The notes beneath the pieces are model-generated. The model made no database searches. It was given only the letters and a program-made list of their open reading frames with translations, and was not told the DNA's origin. A DNA stretch of 64,000 bases from Rhizobium sp. WYCCWR10014 (GTDB taxonomy: Bacteria > Pseudomonadota > Alphaproteobacteria > Rhizobiales > Rhizobiaceae). The position numbers were made by a program, and so were the translations under genes. The DNA lies in contig NZ_LXFU01000024.1 in the NCBI RefSeq assembly GCF_001657485.1, positions 186,001 through 250,000 on the forward strand. Direction: 5' to 3'. Positions 46,210 through 55,265 of the stretch are shown here, piece after piece. Position 1 is the stretch's first letter; each line of letters starts with the position of its first letter.

Positions 46210-46863
46210 TCAGGAAAAATGACGCAATATCTCGTTCGGATGGTAGGCAATCGCATCAGCGCCGTTGGCGATCAGCTCATCCACACTGGCATAGCCCCAG
46301 GCAACGCCGATCGCCTTGGCGCCGGCAGCTTTGGCCATCTGCATATCGTAAACCGCATCGCCGATGACAATGGTGTCGGCAGCATTCATGCCGGTTTCAT
46401 CGCAGCATTCCGTCACCATGGCGGGATGCGGTTTGGAGGGGCAATCGTCGGCGGTGCGTGCGACGATGAAATGCTTGTCGAATGCATGCGTCTCCATGAC
46501 GAGCTGGAGCCCGCGCCTGGATTTCCCTGTCACCGCGCCGATCAGCAGGTCATCGCGCCCGCTGATCGTGTCGATCATCTCGCGAATGCCGGGAAACAGC
46601 GGCTCCTTGTAGTCGAGATCCTGACGCACGATCGAGAACAGCGATTTGTAGTGCGCCGTCATGTCGATGTCTTGCTGCTCCACATGCTGCCTGCCCCGCA
46701 TGCGGGCGATCGCGATATCGAGAGACAGGCCGATAATGGCCTTGGTGTCTTCAAATCGCGGTTCCGGCTTGCCGAACTGATCGAAGGTTCTACGCATGGT
46801 TTCGTGGATCAGCGCAGCACTGTCGACCAGCGTGCCATCGCAATCGAAAAGCGCCAGTTTCAT
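46210..46863 (-). CDS. HAD-IA family hydrolase (phosphoglycolate phosphatase-like)
   Basis: A 217-residue phosphatase of the haloacid dehalogenase family. The catalytic Asp motif is LALFDCDGTLVDS (residues 3-15), motif II GAVTGKS and motif III/IV KPHP and VIGDAVYDMQMAKAAG. A small cap domain lies between 15 and 85. Its substrate could be phosphoglycolate, pyrimidine nucleotides or another phosphoester. Its ATG overlaps the rluC stop as ATGA at 46860-46863, so translation is coupled. Confidence 0.88.
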   Translation of the reverse strand: MKLALFDCDGTLVDSAALIHETMRRTFDQFGKPEPRFEDTKAIIGLSLDIAIARMRGRQHVEQQDIDMTAHYKSLFSIVRQDLDYKEPLFPGIREMIDTISGRDDLLIGAVTGKSRRGLQLVMETHAFDKHFIVARTADDCPSKPHPAMVTECCDETGMNAADTIVIGDAVYDMQMAKAAGAKAIGVAWGYASVDELIANGADAIAYHPNEILRHFS

Positions 46864-47852
46864 TCGGCGTCCCTTTCGGCGCTGGCGAGGTCGAGACCAA
46901 GAAGGTTCCAGGTCTGCACCATATGCGACGGCAGCGGCGCGCTGACGCGCAGGCGGCCACCGGTGGGGTGCGGGATGTCGATATGACGGGCGTGCAGATG
47001 CAGTTTCTTCTGAACGCCGCCCGGAAAATCCCAATTCGGATCGTCGTCGAAATATTTCGGATCGCCGATGATCGGATGGCCGATATGCAGGGCATGGACG
47101 CGCAACTGGTGGGTACGGCCGGTATAGGGCTCCATCTCCAGCCATGCGAGGTTCTGTGCCGCCGTCTCCAGCACGCGGTAGAAGGAAATCGCATGGTCGG
47201 CGCCGTCCTCGCCATGCTTGGCGATCCGCATCCGGTCGCCGTCGGCGGTCGGCTCCTTCACCAGCCAGGTCGAGATCTTGTCCTCGTGCTTGCGCGGCAC
47301 ACCCTTGACCAGCGCCCAGTAGGTCTTTTTGGTGTCGCGCTCGCGGAACGCCGCCGTCAGTTTCTGCGCCGCACCGCGGGTACGGGCGATGACGAGAACA
47401 CCCGATGTGTCGCGGTCGAGACGATGGACGAGCCGCGGCTTCTCGCCCTTCGGGCTGGTCCAGGCTTCGAGCATCTGGTCGATATGCCTGGCCACACCCG
47501 AGCCGCCCTGCACCGCAAGACCAGGGGGCTTGTTGAGCACGATCACTTTTTCGTCCTCGTGCAGCACCATGCGCGACAAGAGTTCGAAATCCGTCGAATG
47601 CTTGAGATCCTTGCCGGCGATCGGTCCGGATTTCAGCTTCGCATCGACATCCATCGGCGGCACGCGCACCGTTTGGCCGGGCTGCACGCGTGCATCCGAT
47701 TTGACACGTCCACCGTCGACGCGCACCTGGCCGGAGCGCAGGAGCTTCTGCAGCGGACCGAAGCCGAGCCCCGGAAAATGCACCTTGAACCAGCGATCGA
47801 GCCGCATGCCGGCTTCGTCGGGTTCAACCTTGATATGTTCAATGCCAGCCAT
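46860..47852 (-). CDS. rluC: RluA family pseudouridine synthase (RluC-like)
   Basis: A 330-residue rRNA pseudouridine synthase. An S4 domain (residues 15-75: MRLDRWFKVHFPGLGFGPLQKLLRSGQVRVDG) is followed by the catalytic domain with the active-site Asp in HRLDRDTSGVLVIAR. Motif HQLRVHALHIGHPIIGDPKY completes the fold. RluC modifies 23S rRNA at three sites; RluD is the alternative. The start at 47852 is preferred to 47885. Its stop overlaps the start of the HAD gene. Confidence 0.9.
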   Translation of the reverse strand: MAGIEHIKVEPDEAGMRLDRWFKVHFPGLGFGPLQKLLRSGQVRVDGGRVKSDARVQPGQTVRVPPMDVDAKLKSGPIAGKDLKHSTDFELLSRMVLHEDEKVIVLNKPPGLAVQGGSGVARHIDQMLEAWTSPKGEKPRLVHRLDRDTSGVLVIARTRGAAQKLTAAFRERDTKKTYWALVKGVPRKHEDKISTWLVKEPTADGDRMRIAKHGEDGADHAISFYRVLETAAQNLAWLEMEPYTGRTHQLRVHALHIGHPIIGDPKYFDDDPNWDFPGGVQKKLHLHARHIDIPHPTGGRLRVSAPLPSHMVQTWNLLGLDLASAERDAE

Positions 47853-47946
47853 AAGAAATCTTTCGGAAATTGCAGCGCGGGCCAAGCCGGCGTTCTTGCC
47901 GCAGCCTTTAGAGCATTTTCACGCAAAACGGAAACCGGAAAAGAGA

Positions 47947-48324
47947 TCAGGCCAAAGCGCGCATGACAGCGAGGCCGGCGATGACGGCCGCCATCGAAAG
48001 TCCGACGCTCGCCGCGATGTAAATACCGCCGGCGACAGCCTCGCCGCGTTCGAACAGCGAGATCGCATCCAGCGAGAAAGCCGAGAAGGTTGTGAAGCCG
48101 CCGAGGAAGCCGGTGATCAGCAGGAGGCGCAGCTCCACCGAGGCGTTGAATTTCCGCGCGATCAGCTCGGCGAAGACGCCGATGACGAAACAGCCGACGA
48201 CATTGACGGCGAGCGTGCCCCAGGGAAATGCCGGACCCATGAGTCTCAGCGCCCACTGGCCGACATAATATCTGAGAAGAGAACCGATAGCGCCGCCGAC
48301 GGCGACGAGAAGAGCCTGGATCAT
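47947..48324 (-). CDS. crcB: Fluoride efflux channel CrcB (Fluc)
   Basis: A 125-residue dimeric fluoride channel with four helices. Family motifs are GGAIGSLLRYYVG at the start, TLAVNVVGCFVIGVFAE and GFLGGFTTFSAFSLD with the conserved Phe box. Alphaproteobacterial versions often work as homodimers. No fluoride riboswitch is recognisable upstream. The gene is the first of a leftward group with rluC, HAD and ATP12 genes. Confidence 0.93.
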   Translation of the reverse strand: MIQALLVAVGGAIGSLLRYYVGQWALRLMGPAFPWGTLAVNVVGCFVIGVFAELIARKFNASVELRLLLITGFLGGFTTFSAFSLDAISLFERGEAVAGGIYIAASVGLSMAAVIAGLAVMRALA

Positions 48325-48445
48325 CAGCCGGATTTATCGCAACTCCGCAGCGATTCCAATCGAGAAGGAATGAATTCTTACCATCCGGTAAAATGCCGAT
48401 GATTTTTTTATGAGGGCGCCAAGATCGTGCCGATACCCTGACGGC

Positions 48446-48712
48446 ATGACCCAGCTCCTGTCCATATCGGCGAGCACCGCCGCTATTGCCTTCGAATCGC
48501 TCCGAATCCCGCAGCGTGTCGCGACGAGCACTGCCGCACGCGATGCGCGCCGCATTGCCGACCGGCAGTTGAAGGCCGAAGGCACTGAGGAAATAGACGA
48601 GCCCTCCAGCATCATCCAGTCGACCGAAGTAGCCCTCGACCTAATGGCCAAAGGCAACCGCCAGCCGCAGGCCGGCCTGAAACAGGCGCTGCGATCCTAC
48701 GAAGACTTCTGA
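48446..48712 (+). CDS. Small hypothetical protein
   Basis: An 88-residue frame, possibly a real gene: MTQLLSISASTAAIAFESLRIP is followed by a helix with RDARRIADRQLKAEG and a charged tail ending in RSYEDF. The strongest support is a strong terminator 22 bases past its stop. No ribosome site is obvious and no family is recognised. Confidence 0.55.
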   Translation: MTQLLSISASTAAIAFESLRIPQRVATSTAARDARRIADRQLKAEGTEEIDEPSSIIQSTEVALDLMAKGNRQPQAGLKQALRSYEDF

Positions 48713-48734
48713 GGCCGTCGCCCTCCAAACGAAT

Positions 48735-48773
48735 GCCCGCGACTGCGGTTACAGTCGCGGGCTTTTCTGTTTT
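48735..48773 (+). terminator. Strong intrinsic terminator
   Basis: A perfect 11-bp stem (GCCCGCGACTG at 48735-48745 and its complement at 48752-48762) with a 6-nt loop, followed by TTTTCTGTTTT. Confidence 0.88.
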
Positions 48774-48776
48774 AAC

Positions 48777-48819
48777 GACAGCGCTGCGCGTCTTTTCAGA
48801 CGCGCAAAGGACGCTGTAG
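48777..48819. repeat. Palindromic intergenic repeat, copy 2 (inverted)
   Basis: The same motif as at 42219-42262 in the opposite orientation: ACAGCGCTGCGCGTC at its start and GCGCAAAGGACGCTGTAG at its end. The two copies lie 6.5 kb apart in inverted orientation. Confidence 0.6.
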
Positions 48820-48837
48820 CACTTGGAATCGCTGCTC

Positions 48838-49839
48838 TCACTTGCCCTGGGCGGAGAGCACCTGCAGGACCAGATCGACCTTACCGGCCTTTTCGAAGGT
48901 CAGCGTCACCGGCACCGTATCGCCCTGCTTGAACGGCGTCTTCACTTTCTGAAACATCAGGTGCAGGTTGCCGGGCTCCAGCTTGACCGTCTCGCCGGCA
49001 CCGATGGCGATACCGTCCTTCAGCTGGCGCATCCGCATGACATTGTCCTTCGTCACCATCTCGTGGATCTGAACCTCACCAGCTGCTGGCGAACTGACGG
49101 ACACCAGGCGATCGTCCGTCTGGCCGTTATTCTTCACCGTGAAAAAGCCGCCGCCGACCGGCTGGCCGGGCAGCATCGCCTTGGCGAACCCGCCGGAGAT
49201 TTCGAGATCACCGGCCTTGACCGTGTCGCCGGCCGGTGCGGCAGCGCCCGCGCCCGCCATACCGGTCATGTCCATGCCGGCCATATCGTCATGATCGTGG
49301 CCATGGTCTTCACCGGCAACGACCTTCAACAGCGGCGCCGGGCTTTTCATCCCATGCGCGTCGCCGCCTTCCTTGGCCACCTGATCCCAGGCCGCGACCG
49401 TGTCGCCGCACATCTGCGTCACCGGAAAAGCGAGCGAGGTGCCGGCTTCGACGCCTGATACCTTACCCTGGATAACGAAGGTGTCGTAGAAATCGTCGGA
49501 TAGATTGCCGTTCTTCCAGCGCACTTCGATCGCGCCCGTCTTCACCTTGTCGCCGTGATTGTCGTAGGTCTTCTGGTAATCGCCCTTGATCACCTCGAGC
49601 TCCCAGCCGGCCTTCGGCTGCGGCTTGGCGAAGACGAATCCCTCAGGCAGCTTGACCCGCACTTCCGTGGTCGCCTTGCCGTCGCAGCCATGCGGCACCT
49701 GCAGCGTAGCGAGAATGGTGCTGTCCTGCTTCGCCTCTCTGTCGAGGAAGGTCACATGCGCCTCGGCGCTGGCAAAGGCGGTCGCGGAAAGAAGGGCGGC
49801 AAGCCCGAAGGTCTTGCCAAATGTCTTGAGAGTTTTCAT
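48838..49839 (-). CDS. YcnI-PCuAC copper protein fusion
   Basis: A 333-residue periplasmic protein joining two copper-binding modules. After a signal peptide (residues 1-27, AFASAEA) the mature N-terminus starts with His28, the copper-coordinating residue of the YcnI/DUF1775 domain (residues 28-175; CGDTV near 144). A His/Met-rich linker (HGHDHDDMAGMDMTGMAG) leads to a PCuAC domain (210-333) with FAKAMLPGQPVGGGFF, IHEM, NVMRMR and LHLMF, the Met/His ligands. It should deliver or hold Cu(I)/Cu(II) for cytochrome oxidase or copper homeostasis. The gene at 49911-50291 is probably its partner. Confidence 0.88.
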   Translation of the reverse strand: MKTLKTFGKTFGLAALLSATAFASAEAHVTFLDREAKQDSTILATLQVPHGCDGKATTEVRVKLPEGFVFAKPQPKAGWELEVIKGDYQKTYDNHGDKVKTGAIEVRWKNGNLSDDFYDTFVIQGKVSGVEAGTSLAFPVTQMCGDTVAAWDQVAKEGGDAHGMKSPAPLLKVVAGEDHGHDHDDMAGMDMTGMAGAGAAAPAGDTVKAGDLEISGGFAKAMLPGQPVGGGFFTVKNNGQTDDRLVSVSSPAAGEVQIHEMVTKDNVMRMRQLKDGIAIGAGETVKLEPGNLHLMFQKVKTPFKQGDTVPVTLTFEKAGKVDLVLQVLSAQGK

Positions 49840-49910
49840 CGGATGTCTCCTCGCCGGCCGCGGACTTCTCTCGCGCGGACCGGAATGCTGCTGATGATTG
49901 CGAAAGGAGA

Positions 49911-50291
49911 TCAGGCGAGGATGGGAGGCGCGCGGGAATTCGGCCGACTGACAGCGCTTGCACCGTCAATGGCTGAGGTTTCGATCGGCGCATTGATCAG
50001 CGAGGCGAACTTGCGCTCGAGCCAGGAGCCCGCATCCGGCATCGGCAAGATGACGGAGGCCGACAGTCGGCAGGCTTCGCAATTCGGCTTGAAGGCGACG
50101 GTCTTGCCGTCGGCGTCCTTCACGGTGATGCAGAGCGAGGCGAAAGTGCCGTCAGGCAGCACATAGGCCGCGGCATCGTAGCCTTCGGAGGCGACGGCCT
50201 GCGGCGCCTGATGGGCAAGGCCAAGCAAAAGCAGGCTCAATGCGCAAAGCATGCGCAGGAAGAGCGTCGCTTTCAGTCCGGTCTGCCGCAT
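49911..50291 (-). CDS. Small exported protein linked to copper genes (DUF2946-like)
   Basis: A 126-residue exported protein. The N-terminal signal peptide (LFLRMLCALSLLLLGLAHQA) is followed by a region with LCITVKDADGK and PNCEACRLSAS, where a Cys-x2-Cys motif could bind metal. The tail is Ala/Ser-rich. The layout resembles the DUF2946 group found beside copper proteins. It lies 71 bases upstream of the YcnI-PCuAC gene in the same direction, so both may form a copper operon. Confidence 0.65.
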   Translation of the reverse strand: MRQTGLKATLFLRMLCALSLLLLGLAHQAPQAVASEGYDAAAYVLPDGTFASLCITVKDADGKTVAFKPNCEACRLSASVILPMPDAGSWLERKFASLINAPIETSAIDGASAVSRPNSRAPPILA

Positions 50292-50457
50292 GAGATCCCC
50301 TTCAACAGCATGTCGCGATAGCCGGTTTCCCCGCGAAATGCAAAAGCAGATTGCCGTAGATCAGGGCTCAGCCGGCATATGGCGACAAAAAATTGTCCGG
50401 TCACGACATTTGGCCTTGCCAAGCGCTGCACCCGCCGGATAATTGCGCCAACCTTGT

Positions 50458-50625
50458 TGGGAGAAGCCGGTGCTTTCGCCACCGGTGCCGAAGGAGCAAC
50501 CGCCCCGGAAACTCTCAGGCAAAAGGACCAGCAAGGGGCAGACGGAACTCTGGAGAGAAGCGTTCTCGAAACGCTCGCCGAAGGGATAACAATCTCAGGC
50601 AAAGGGACAGAGGGGGCTCAGGAGA
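50458..50625 (+). promoter_or_regulatory. Tandem glycine riboswitch (gcvT leader)
   Basis: Two glycine aptamers in series. Aptamer 1 has GCCGAAGGAGCAA (50488 on) and AACTCTCAGGCAAAAGGACC (50510 on). Aptamer 2 has GCCGAAGGGATAAC (50578 on) and ATCTCAGGCAAAGGGACAG (50591 on). Between them lies GAACTCTGGAGAG. The order and spacing are those of the cooperative glycine riboswitch that turns on glycine cleavage genes. A switching hairpin follows at 50639-50678. Confidence 0.93.
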
Positions 50626-50638
50626 GAAGCGCGCAGCC

Positions 50639-50678
50639 GCGCCTTCAGATTTGAGCCCGCGCCTTCGCGAGAAGGCGC
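50639..50678 (+). promoter_or_regulatory. Alternative-pairing element of the gcv leader
   Basis: The segment GCGCCTTC occurs twice (50639-50646 and 50659-50666) and only one GAAGGCGC (50671-50678) follows. The second copy forms a perfect hairpin with a GCGA loop; the first could pair with the same arm instead. Only one can form, so this looks like the riboswitch's expression platform, just upstream of the CGGAGG ribosome site at 50685-50690. Confidence 0.6.
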
Positions 50679-50696
50679 AAACCCCGGAGGCGTCTT

Positions 50697-51833
50697 TTGG
50701 ACGATACTGCTGCCCTGAAAAGAACCCCGCTGCATGCCCTGCATCTTTCGCTCGGCGCCCGCATGGTGCCGTTCGCGGGTTACGACATGCCGGTGCAATA
50801 TCCCGCAGGCGTGATGAAGGAGCATCTTCATACCCGCGCCGAAGCCGGTCTCTTCGATGTCTCCCACATGGGACAGGTCATCGTGAAGGCGAAGTCGGGC
50901 AGCTATGAGGATGCGGCGCTGGCGCTCGAAAGCCTGGTGCCGGTCGATATATTGGGCCTTGGCGAAGGCCGCCAGCGCTACGGCTTCTTCACCGACGATA
51001 GCGGCTGCATTCTCGACGACCTGATGATCGCCCATGTCGACGACCACCTCTTCGTCGTCGTCAACGCCGCCTGCAAGGAAGCAGATATCGCCCATCTGCA
51101 GGCCCATATCAGCGACCAGTGCGACATCACCGTCCTCGACCGCGCCTTGATCGCGCTGCAGGGACCGCGCGCGGTTGCGGTTCTTGCCGAGCTCTGGGCC
51201 GATGTCGCGGCGATGAAATTCATGGATGTGCGCCACTGCCGCCTGCACGACGTGTCCTGTCTGGTCTCGCGCTCCGGCTATAGCGGCGAGGACGGCTTCG
51301 AGATCTCGATTCCATCAGACAAGGCCGAGGATGTCACCAAGCGGTTGCTCGAACATCCGGACGTCCAGGCGATCGGCCTCGGCGCCCGCGATTCGCTGCG
51401 CCTCGAAGCAGGCCTTTGCCTCTACGGCAACGATATCGACACGACCACCTCGCCGGTCGAGGCGGCGCTGGAATGGGCCATGCAGAAGGCAAGGCGCGGC
51501 AACGGCGCGCGCGCCGGCGGCTTCCCGGGCTCCGGCCGCATCCTTTCCGAACTCGAAAACGGCGCTGCCCGCCGCCGTGTCGGTCTGAAGCCGGAAGGCA
51601 AGGCGCCGGTGCGCGGCCATGCCAAGCTTTATGCCGATGCCGAGGGCAAGATCGAAATCGGCGAGGTCACCTCGGGCGGCTTCGGTCCCAGCGTCGAAGG
51701 CCCCGTCGCCATGGGTTACGTGCCGCTCTCCCATGCTGCGGCAGGCACGCTCGTCTATGCCGAGGTGCGCGGCAAATATCTGCCGATCACCGTCAGCGCC
51801 CTGCCCTTCGTCACACCGACCTACAAACGCTAA
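50697..51833 (+). CDS. gcvT: Glycine cleavage system T protein (aminomethyltransferase)
   Basis: Transfers the methylene from the H-protein-bound aminomethyl to tetrahydrofolate. The 378-residue product starts at TTG 50697 ([20 protein letters not shown]) with CGGAGG six bases upstream; no ATG fits. Landmarks: [36 protein letters not shown] (folate site), [45 protein letters not shown], and [18 protein letters not shown]. First gene of the gcvTHP operon. Confidence 0.95.
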   Translation: MDDTAALKRTPLHALHLSLGARMVPFAGYDMPVQYPAGVMKEHLHTRAEAGLFDVSHMGQVIVKAKSGSYEDAALALESLVPVDILGLGEGRQRYGFFTDDSGCILDDLMIAHVDDHLFVVVNAACKEADIAHLQAHISDQCDITVLDRALIALQGPRAVAVLAELWADVAAMKFMDVRHCRLHDVSCLVSRSGYSGEDGFEISIPSDKAEDVTKRLLEHPDVQAIGLGARDSLRLEAGLCLYGNDIDTTTSPVEAALEWAMQKARRGNGARAGGFPGSGRILSELENGAARRRVGLKPEGKAPVRGHAKLYADAEGKIEIGEVTSGGFGPSVEGPVAMGYVPLSHAAAGTLVYAEVRGKYLPITVSALPFVTPTYKR

Positions 51834-51855
51834 ACCTTTCCAGAGAGGACGAACA

Positions 51856-52218
51856 ATGCTGAAATTTACCGAAGAACACGAATGGCTGAAGATCGAAGGC
51901 GGCGTTGCGACGGTCGGCATAACGACCTATGCCGTCGAACAGCTCGGCGACCTGGTTTTCGTCGAGCTGCCGGAAGTCGGCGCGACCTTCTCCAAGAACG
52001 GCAACGCCGCGACCGTTGAATCCGTCAAGGCTGCTTCCGACGTCTATTGTCCGCTGGATGGCGAGATCACCGAGGTCAATCCGGCCATCGTTGCAGATCC
52101 TTCGCTGGTCAATTCCGATCCTCAGGGCGCCGGCTGGTTCTTCAAGCTCAAGCTTGCAAATGCTGCCGACGCCGATGGCCTGCTCGACGAGGCGGCCTAC
52201 AAGGAGCTCACTGCGTAA
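51856..52218 (+). CDS. gcvH: Glycine cleavage system H protein
   Basis: The lipoyl carrier of the complex, 120 residues. The lipoylation lysine lies in [19 protein letters not shown] (Lys60), with the core [14 protein letters not shown] at the start. It needs lipoate from LipB, encoded at 36.1 kb. GAGAGGAC precedes the ATG. Its stop TAA overlaps the gcvP start as TAATG at 52216-52220. Confidence 0.97.
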   Translation: MLKFTEEHEWLKIEGGVATVGITTYAVEQLGDLVFVELPEVGATFSKNGNAATVESVKAASDVYCPLDGEITEVNPAIVADPSLVNSDPQGAGWFFKLKLANAADADGLLDEAAYKELTA

Positions 52219-55082
52219 TGACGACGCCGACAGAATTCCAGTTCACCGACTATCAGCCCTACGATTTCGCCAATCGCCGTCATATCGGCCCCTCGCCAGC
52301 CGAGATGACCGACATGCTGAAGGTGATCGGCTATAACAGCCTCGACGGCCTGATCGACGCGACGCTGCCGCCCTCGATCCGCCAGAAGGCGCCACTCGTC
52401 TGGGGCGCGCCGATGACCGAGCGCGAGGCGCTCGACAAGCTGCGCGAGACCGCCAACAAGAACAAGGTGCTGGTCTCGCTGATCGGCCAGGGTTACTACG
52501 GCACGATCACGCCGCCGGTCATCCAGCGCAACATCCTGGAAAACCCGGCCTGGTACACCGCCTATACGCCTTATCAGCCGGAGATCAGCCAGGGCCGCCT
52601 GGAAGCGCTGCTGAACTACCAGACGATGATCTCAGACCTCACCGGCCTCGACGTCGCCAACGCCTCGCTCCTCGACGAGGCGACGGCTGCCGCCGAAGGC
52701 ATGGCCATGGCCGAGCGCGTCGCCAAGTCGAAGGCCAAGGCCTTCTTCGTCGATGCCGATTGCCATCCCCAGACCATCGCCCTCATCCGCACCCGCGCCG
52801 AGCCGCTCGGCTGGAGCGTCATCGTCGGCAATCCCTTCACCGATCTCGATCCTGTCGACGTCTTTGGCGCGATCTTCCAGTATCCCGGCACGCACGGTCA
52901 CGTGCATGATTTTACCGGCCTGATATCGCGCCTACATCAGACCGGCGCCATAGCGATCGTCGCCGCCGATATCCTGGCGCTGACGCTGCTGAAATCGCCC
53001 GGCGAAATGGGCGCCGATATCGCCGTCGGTTCTTCGCAGCGCTTCGGCGTTCCGGTCGGCTACGGCGGTCCGCATGCGGCCTATATGTCGGTCAAGGATG
53101 CCATCAAGCGCTCCATGCCCGGCCGCCTCGTCGGCGTCTCCGTCGATGCTCGTGGCAACCGCGCCTACCGCCTGTCGCTGCAGACCCGCGAACAGCATAT
53201 CCGCCGCGAAAAGGCGACGTCGAACATCTGCACCGCTCAGGTGCTGCTTGCCGTCATGGCCTCGATGTACGCCGTCTTCCATGGCCCGAAGGGCATCAAG
53301 GCGATCGCCCAGCAGGTGCACCAGAAGGCCGTGCTGATGGCCAAAGGCCTGGAAAAGCTTGGTTACGAGGTTGAGCCCGAGGCCTTCTTCGACACGATCA
53401 CCGTCGATGTCGGCCACATGCAAGGCCTCATCCTGCGCGCCGCCGTCGCCGAAGGCGTCAATCTGCGCAAGGTCGGGGAAACCAGGATCGGCATGAGCCT
53501 CGACGAACGCACCCGGCCGGCGACGCTCGAAGCCGTCTGGCGCGCCTTTGGTGCCAATTTCACGATCGCCGATTTCGAGCCTTCCTACCGCCTGCCGAAG
53601 GGCCTGCTCAGGACCAGCGATTACCTCACCCATCCGATCTTCCACATGAACCGCGCCGAAAGCGAGATGACGCGTTACATCCGCCGGCTTTCCGACCGGG
53701 ATCTGGCGCTCGACCGCTCGATGATCCCGCTCGGCTCCTGCACGATGAAACTCAACGCGACGGCAGAAATGCTGCCGATCACCTGGCCGGAATTTTCCGA
53801 CATCCATCCCTTCGTGCCATCAGACCAGGCGCTCGGCTACCGCGAGATGATCGACGACCTGATCGAAAAGCTCTGCGCCGTCACCGGCTACGACGCCTTC
53901 TCCATGCAGCCGAATTCCGGCGCGCAGGGCGAATATGCCGGCCTGCTGACGATCCGCAACTATCATATCGCCAATGGCGACGGCCATCGTGACGTCTGCC
54001 TGATCCCGACCTCGGCGCATGGCACCAACCCGGCCTCGGCCCAGATGGTCGGCATGAAGGTCGTCGTCGTCAAGGTGCGTGAAAACGGCGATATCGATCT
54101 CGACGATTTCCGCGCCAAGGCGGAGCAGCATGCGGCAAATCTCTCCTGCTGCATGATCACCTACCCTTCGACGCACGGCGTCTTTGAGGAGACCGTCAAG
54201 GAAATCTGCGACCTCGTTCATAAGAATGGTGGCCAGGTCTATCTCGACGGCGCCAACATGAACGCCATGGTCGGCCTGTCCCGCCCCGGTGACATCGGCT
54301 CCGACGTTTCGCATCTCAACCTGCACAAGACCTTCTGCATTCCGCATGGCGGCGGCGGACCCGGCATGGGCCCGATCGGCGTCAAGGCGCATCTGGCTCC
54401 CTATCTGCCCGGCCATCCCGAAACCGACGGCCGTTCGGGTGCAGTCTCGGCCGCCGCCTTCGGCTCGGCCTCGATCCTGCCGATCTCCTGGAGCTATTGC
54501 CTGATGATGGGCGGCGAAGGCCTGACGCAGGCGACCAAGGTGGCGATCCTCAACGCCAACTATATCGCCACCCGGCTGAAGGGTGCCTATAACGTGCTCT
54601 ACAAGTCGGAGGCCGGCCGTGTCGCGCATGAATGCATCATCGACACCCGTCCGCTGGTCGACAGCTCCGGCGTCACCGTCGACGACGTCGCCAAACGGCT
54701 GATCGATTGCGGCTTCCATGCGCCGACCATGAGCTGGCCGGTCGCCGGCACGCTGATGATCGAGCCGACGGAAAGCGAGACCAAGGCCGAACTCGACCGT
54801 TTCTGCGAGGCGATGCTGGCGATCCGCGAGGAAGCCCGCGCTATCGAGGATGGCCGGATGGACAAGGTGAACAACCCGCTGAAGAACGCCCCGCACACGG
54901 TGGAAGATCTCGTCGGCGAATGGGATCGCCCCTACAGCAGAGAACAAGCCTGCTTCCCGCCCGGCGCCTTCCGCGTCGACAAATACTGGTCGCCGGTCAA
55001 CCGCGTCGACAATGTCTACGGCGACCGCAACCTGATCTGCACCTGCCCGCCGGTGGAAAGCTACGTGGAAGCCGCCGAATAG
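52218..55082 (+). CDS. gcvP: Glycine dehydrogenase (decarboxylating), P protein
   Basis: A PLP enzyme decarboxylating glycine and passing the aminomethyl to H protein. The 954-residue protein is the fused two-half form. The PLP lysine is in [15 protein letters not shown] near residue 703, with N-terminal landmarks [11 protein letters not shown] and [31 protein letters not shown]. Ends with the [16 protein letters not shown] region. The start overlaps the gcvH stop (52218). A strong terminator follows; a decayed copy of its 3' end lies at 57028-57120. Confidence 0.97.
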   Translation: MTTPTEFQFTDYQPYDFANRRHIGPSPAEMTDMLKVIGYNSLDGLIDATLPPSIRQKAPLVWGAPMTEREALDKLRETANKNKVLVSLIGQGYYGTITPPVIQRNILENPAWYTAYTPYQPEISQGRLEALLNYQTMISDLTGLDVANASLLDEATAAAEGMAMAERVAKSKAKAFFVDADCHPQTIALIRTRAEPLGWSVIVGNPFTDLDPVDVFGAIFQYPGTHGHVHDFTGLISRLHQTGAIAIVAADILALTLLKSPGEMGADIAVGSSQRFGVPVGYGGPHAAYMSVKDAIKRSMPGRLVGVSVDARGNRAYRLSLQTREQHIRREKATSNICTAQVLLAVMASMYAVFHGPKGIKAIAQQVHQKAVLMAKGLEKLGYEVEPEAFFDTITVDVGHMQGLILRAAVAEGVNLRKVGETRIGMSLDERTRPATLEAVWRAFGANFTIADFEPSYRLPKGLLRTSDYLTHPIFHMNRAESEMTRYIRRLSDRDLALDRSMIPLGSCTMKLNATAEMLPITWPEFSDIHPFVPSDQALGYREMIDDLIEKLCAVTGYDAFSMQPNSGAQGEYAGLLTIRNYHIANGDGHRDVCLIPTSAHGTNPASAQMVGMKVVVVKVRENGDIDLDDFRAKAEQHAANLSCCMITYPSTHGVFEETVKEICDLVHKNGGQVYLDGANMNAMVGLSRPGDIGSDVSHLNLHKTFCIPHGGGGPGMGPIGVKAHLAPYLPGHPETDGRSGAVSAAAFGSASILPISWSYCLMMGGEGLTQATKVAILNANYIATRLKGAYNVLYKSEAGRVAHECIIDTRPLVDSSGVTVDDVAKRLIDCGFHAPTMSWPVAGTLMIEPTESETKAELDRFCEAMLAIREEARAIEDGRMDKVNNPLKNAPHTVEDLVGEWDRPYSREQACFPPGAFRVDKYWSPVNRVDNVYGDRNLICTCPPVESYVEAAE

Positions 55083-55121
55083 CGGTCAAGCCTGATGCTG
55101 TAGCGAAGGGCCGAGCAATCC

Positions 55122-55150
55122 AAGCCCCTTCCATCATGGAAGGGGCTTTC
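55122..55150 (+). terminator. Intrinsic terminator after gcvP
   Basis: A perfect 12-bp stem (AAGCCCCTTCCA at 55122-55133 and its complement at 55137-55148) with a 3-nt loop, followed by TTC. It lies 40 bases past the gcvP stop. Confidence 0.85.
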
Positions 55151-55198
55151 CTAATTCTGATAGAAGTGTGCGGCCAACCCGTCTGGTTAGCAGCCGAT

Positions 55199-55226
55199 CG
55201 AGGTTCAACTCCTCGGCAGGGGCACC
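55199..55226. other. tRNA-like T-arm fragment
   Basis: A perfect 5-bp stem with the loop TTCAACT (55199-55215) fits the consensus of a tRNA T-arm, followed by GCAGGGG and CACC, as in a 3' acceptor end. No matching 5' half (CCCCTGC) was found upstream, so this is not a complete tRNA gene. It may be a remnant or chance. Confidence 0.35.
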
Positions 55227-55265
55227 GGTTTCCCTTTCCCCTGCCCTCCATCAGCGTCGAAGCGG

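Noticed and set aside
48300..48420. Fluoride riboswitch upstream of crcB
   Set aside because: A GGCTGATGAT-like string overlaps the crcB start, but the 5' pseudoknot and stem elements of the fluoride aptamer are not present in the leader on the minus strand.
55160..55226. A complete tRNA gene
   Set aside because: Only a T-arm and a partial acceptor strand can be drawn; no D-arm, anticodon arm or 5' acceptor matches.
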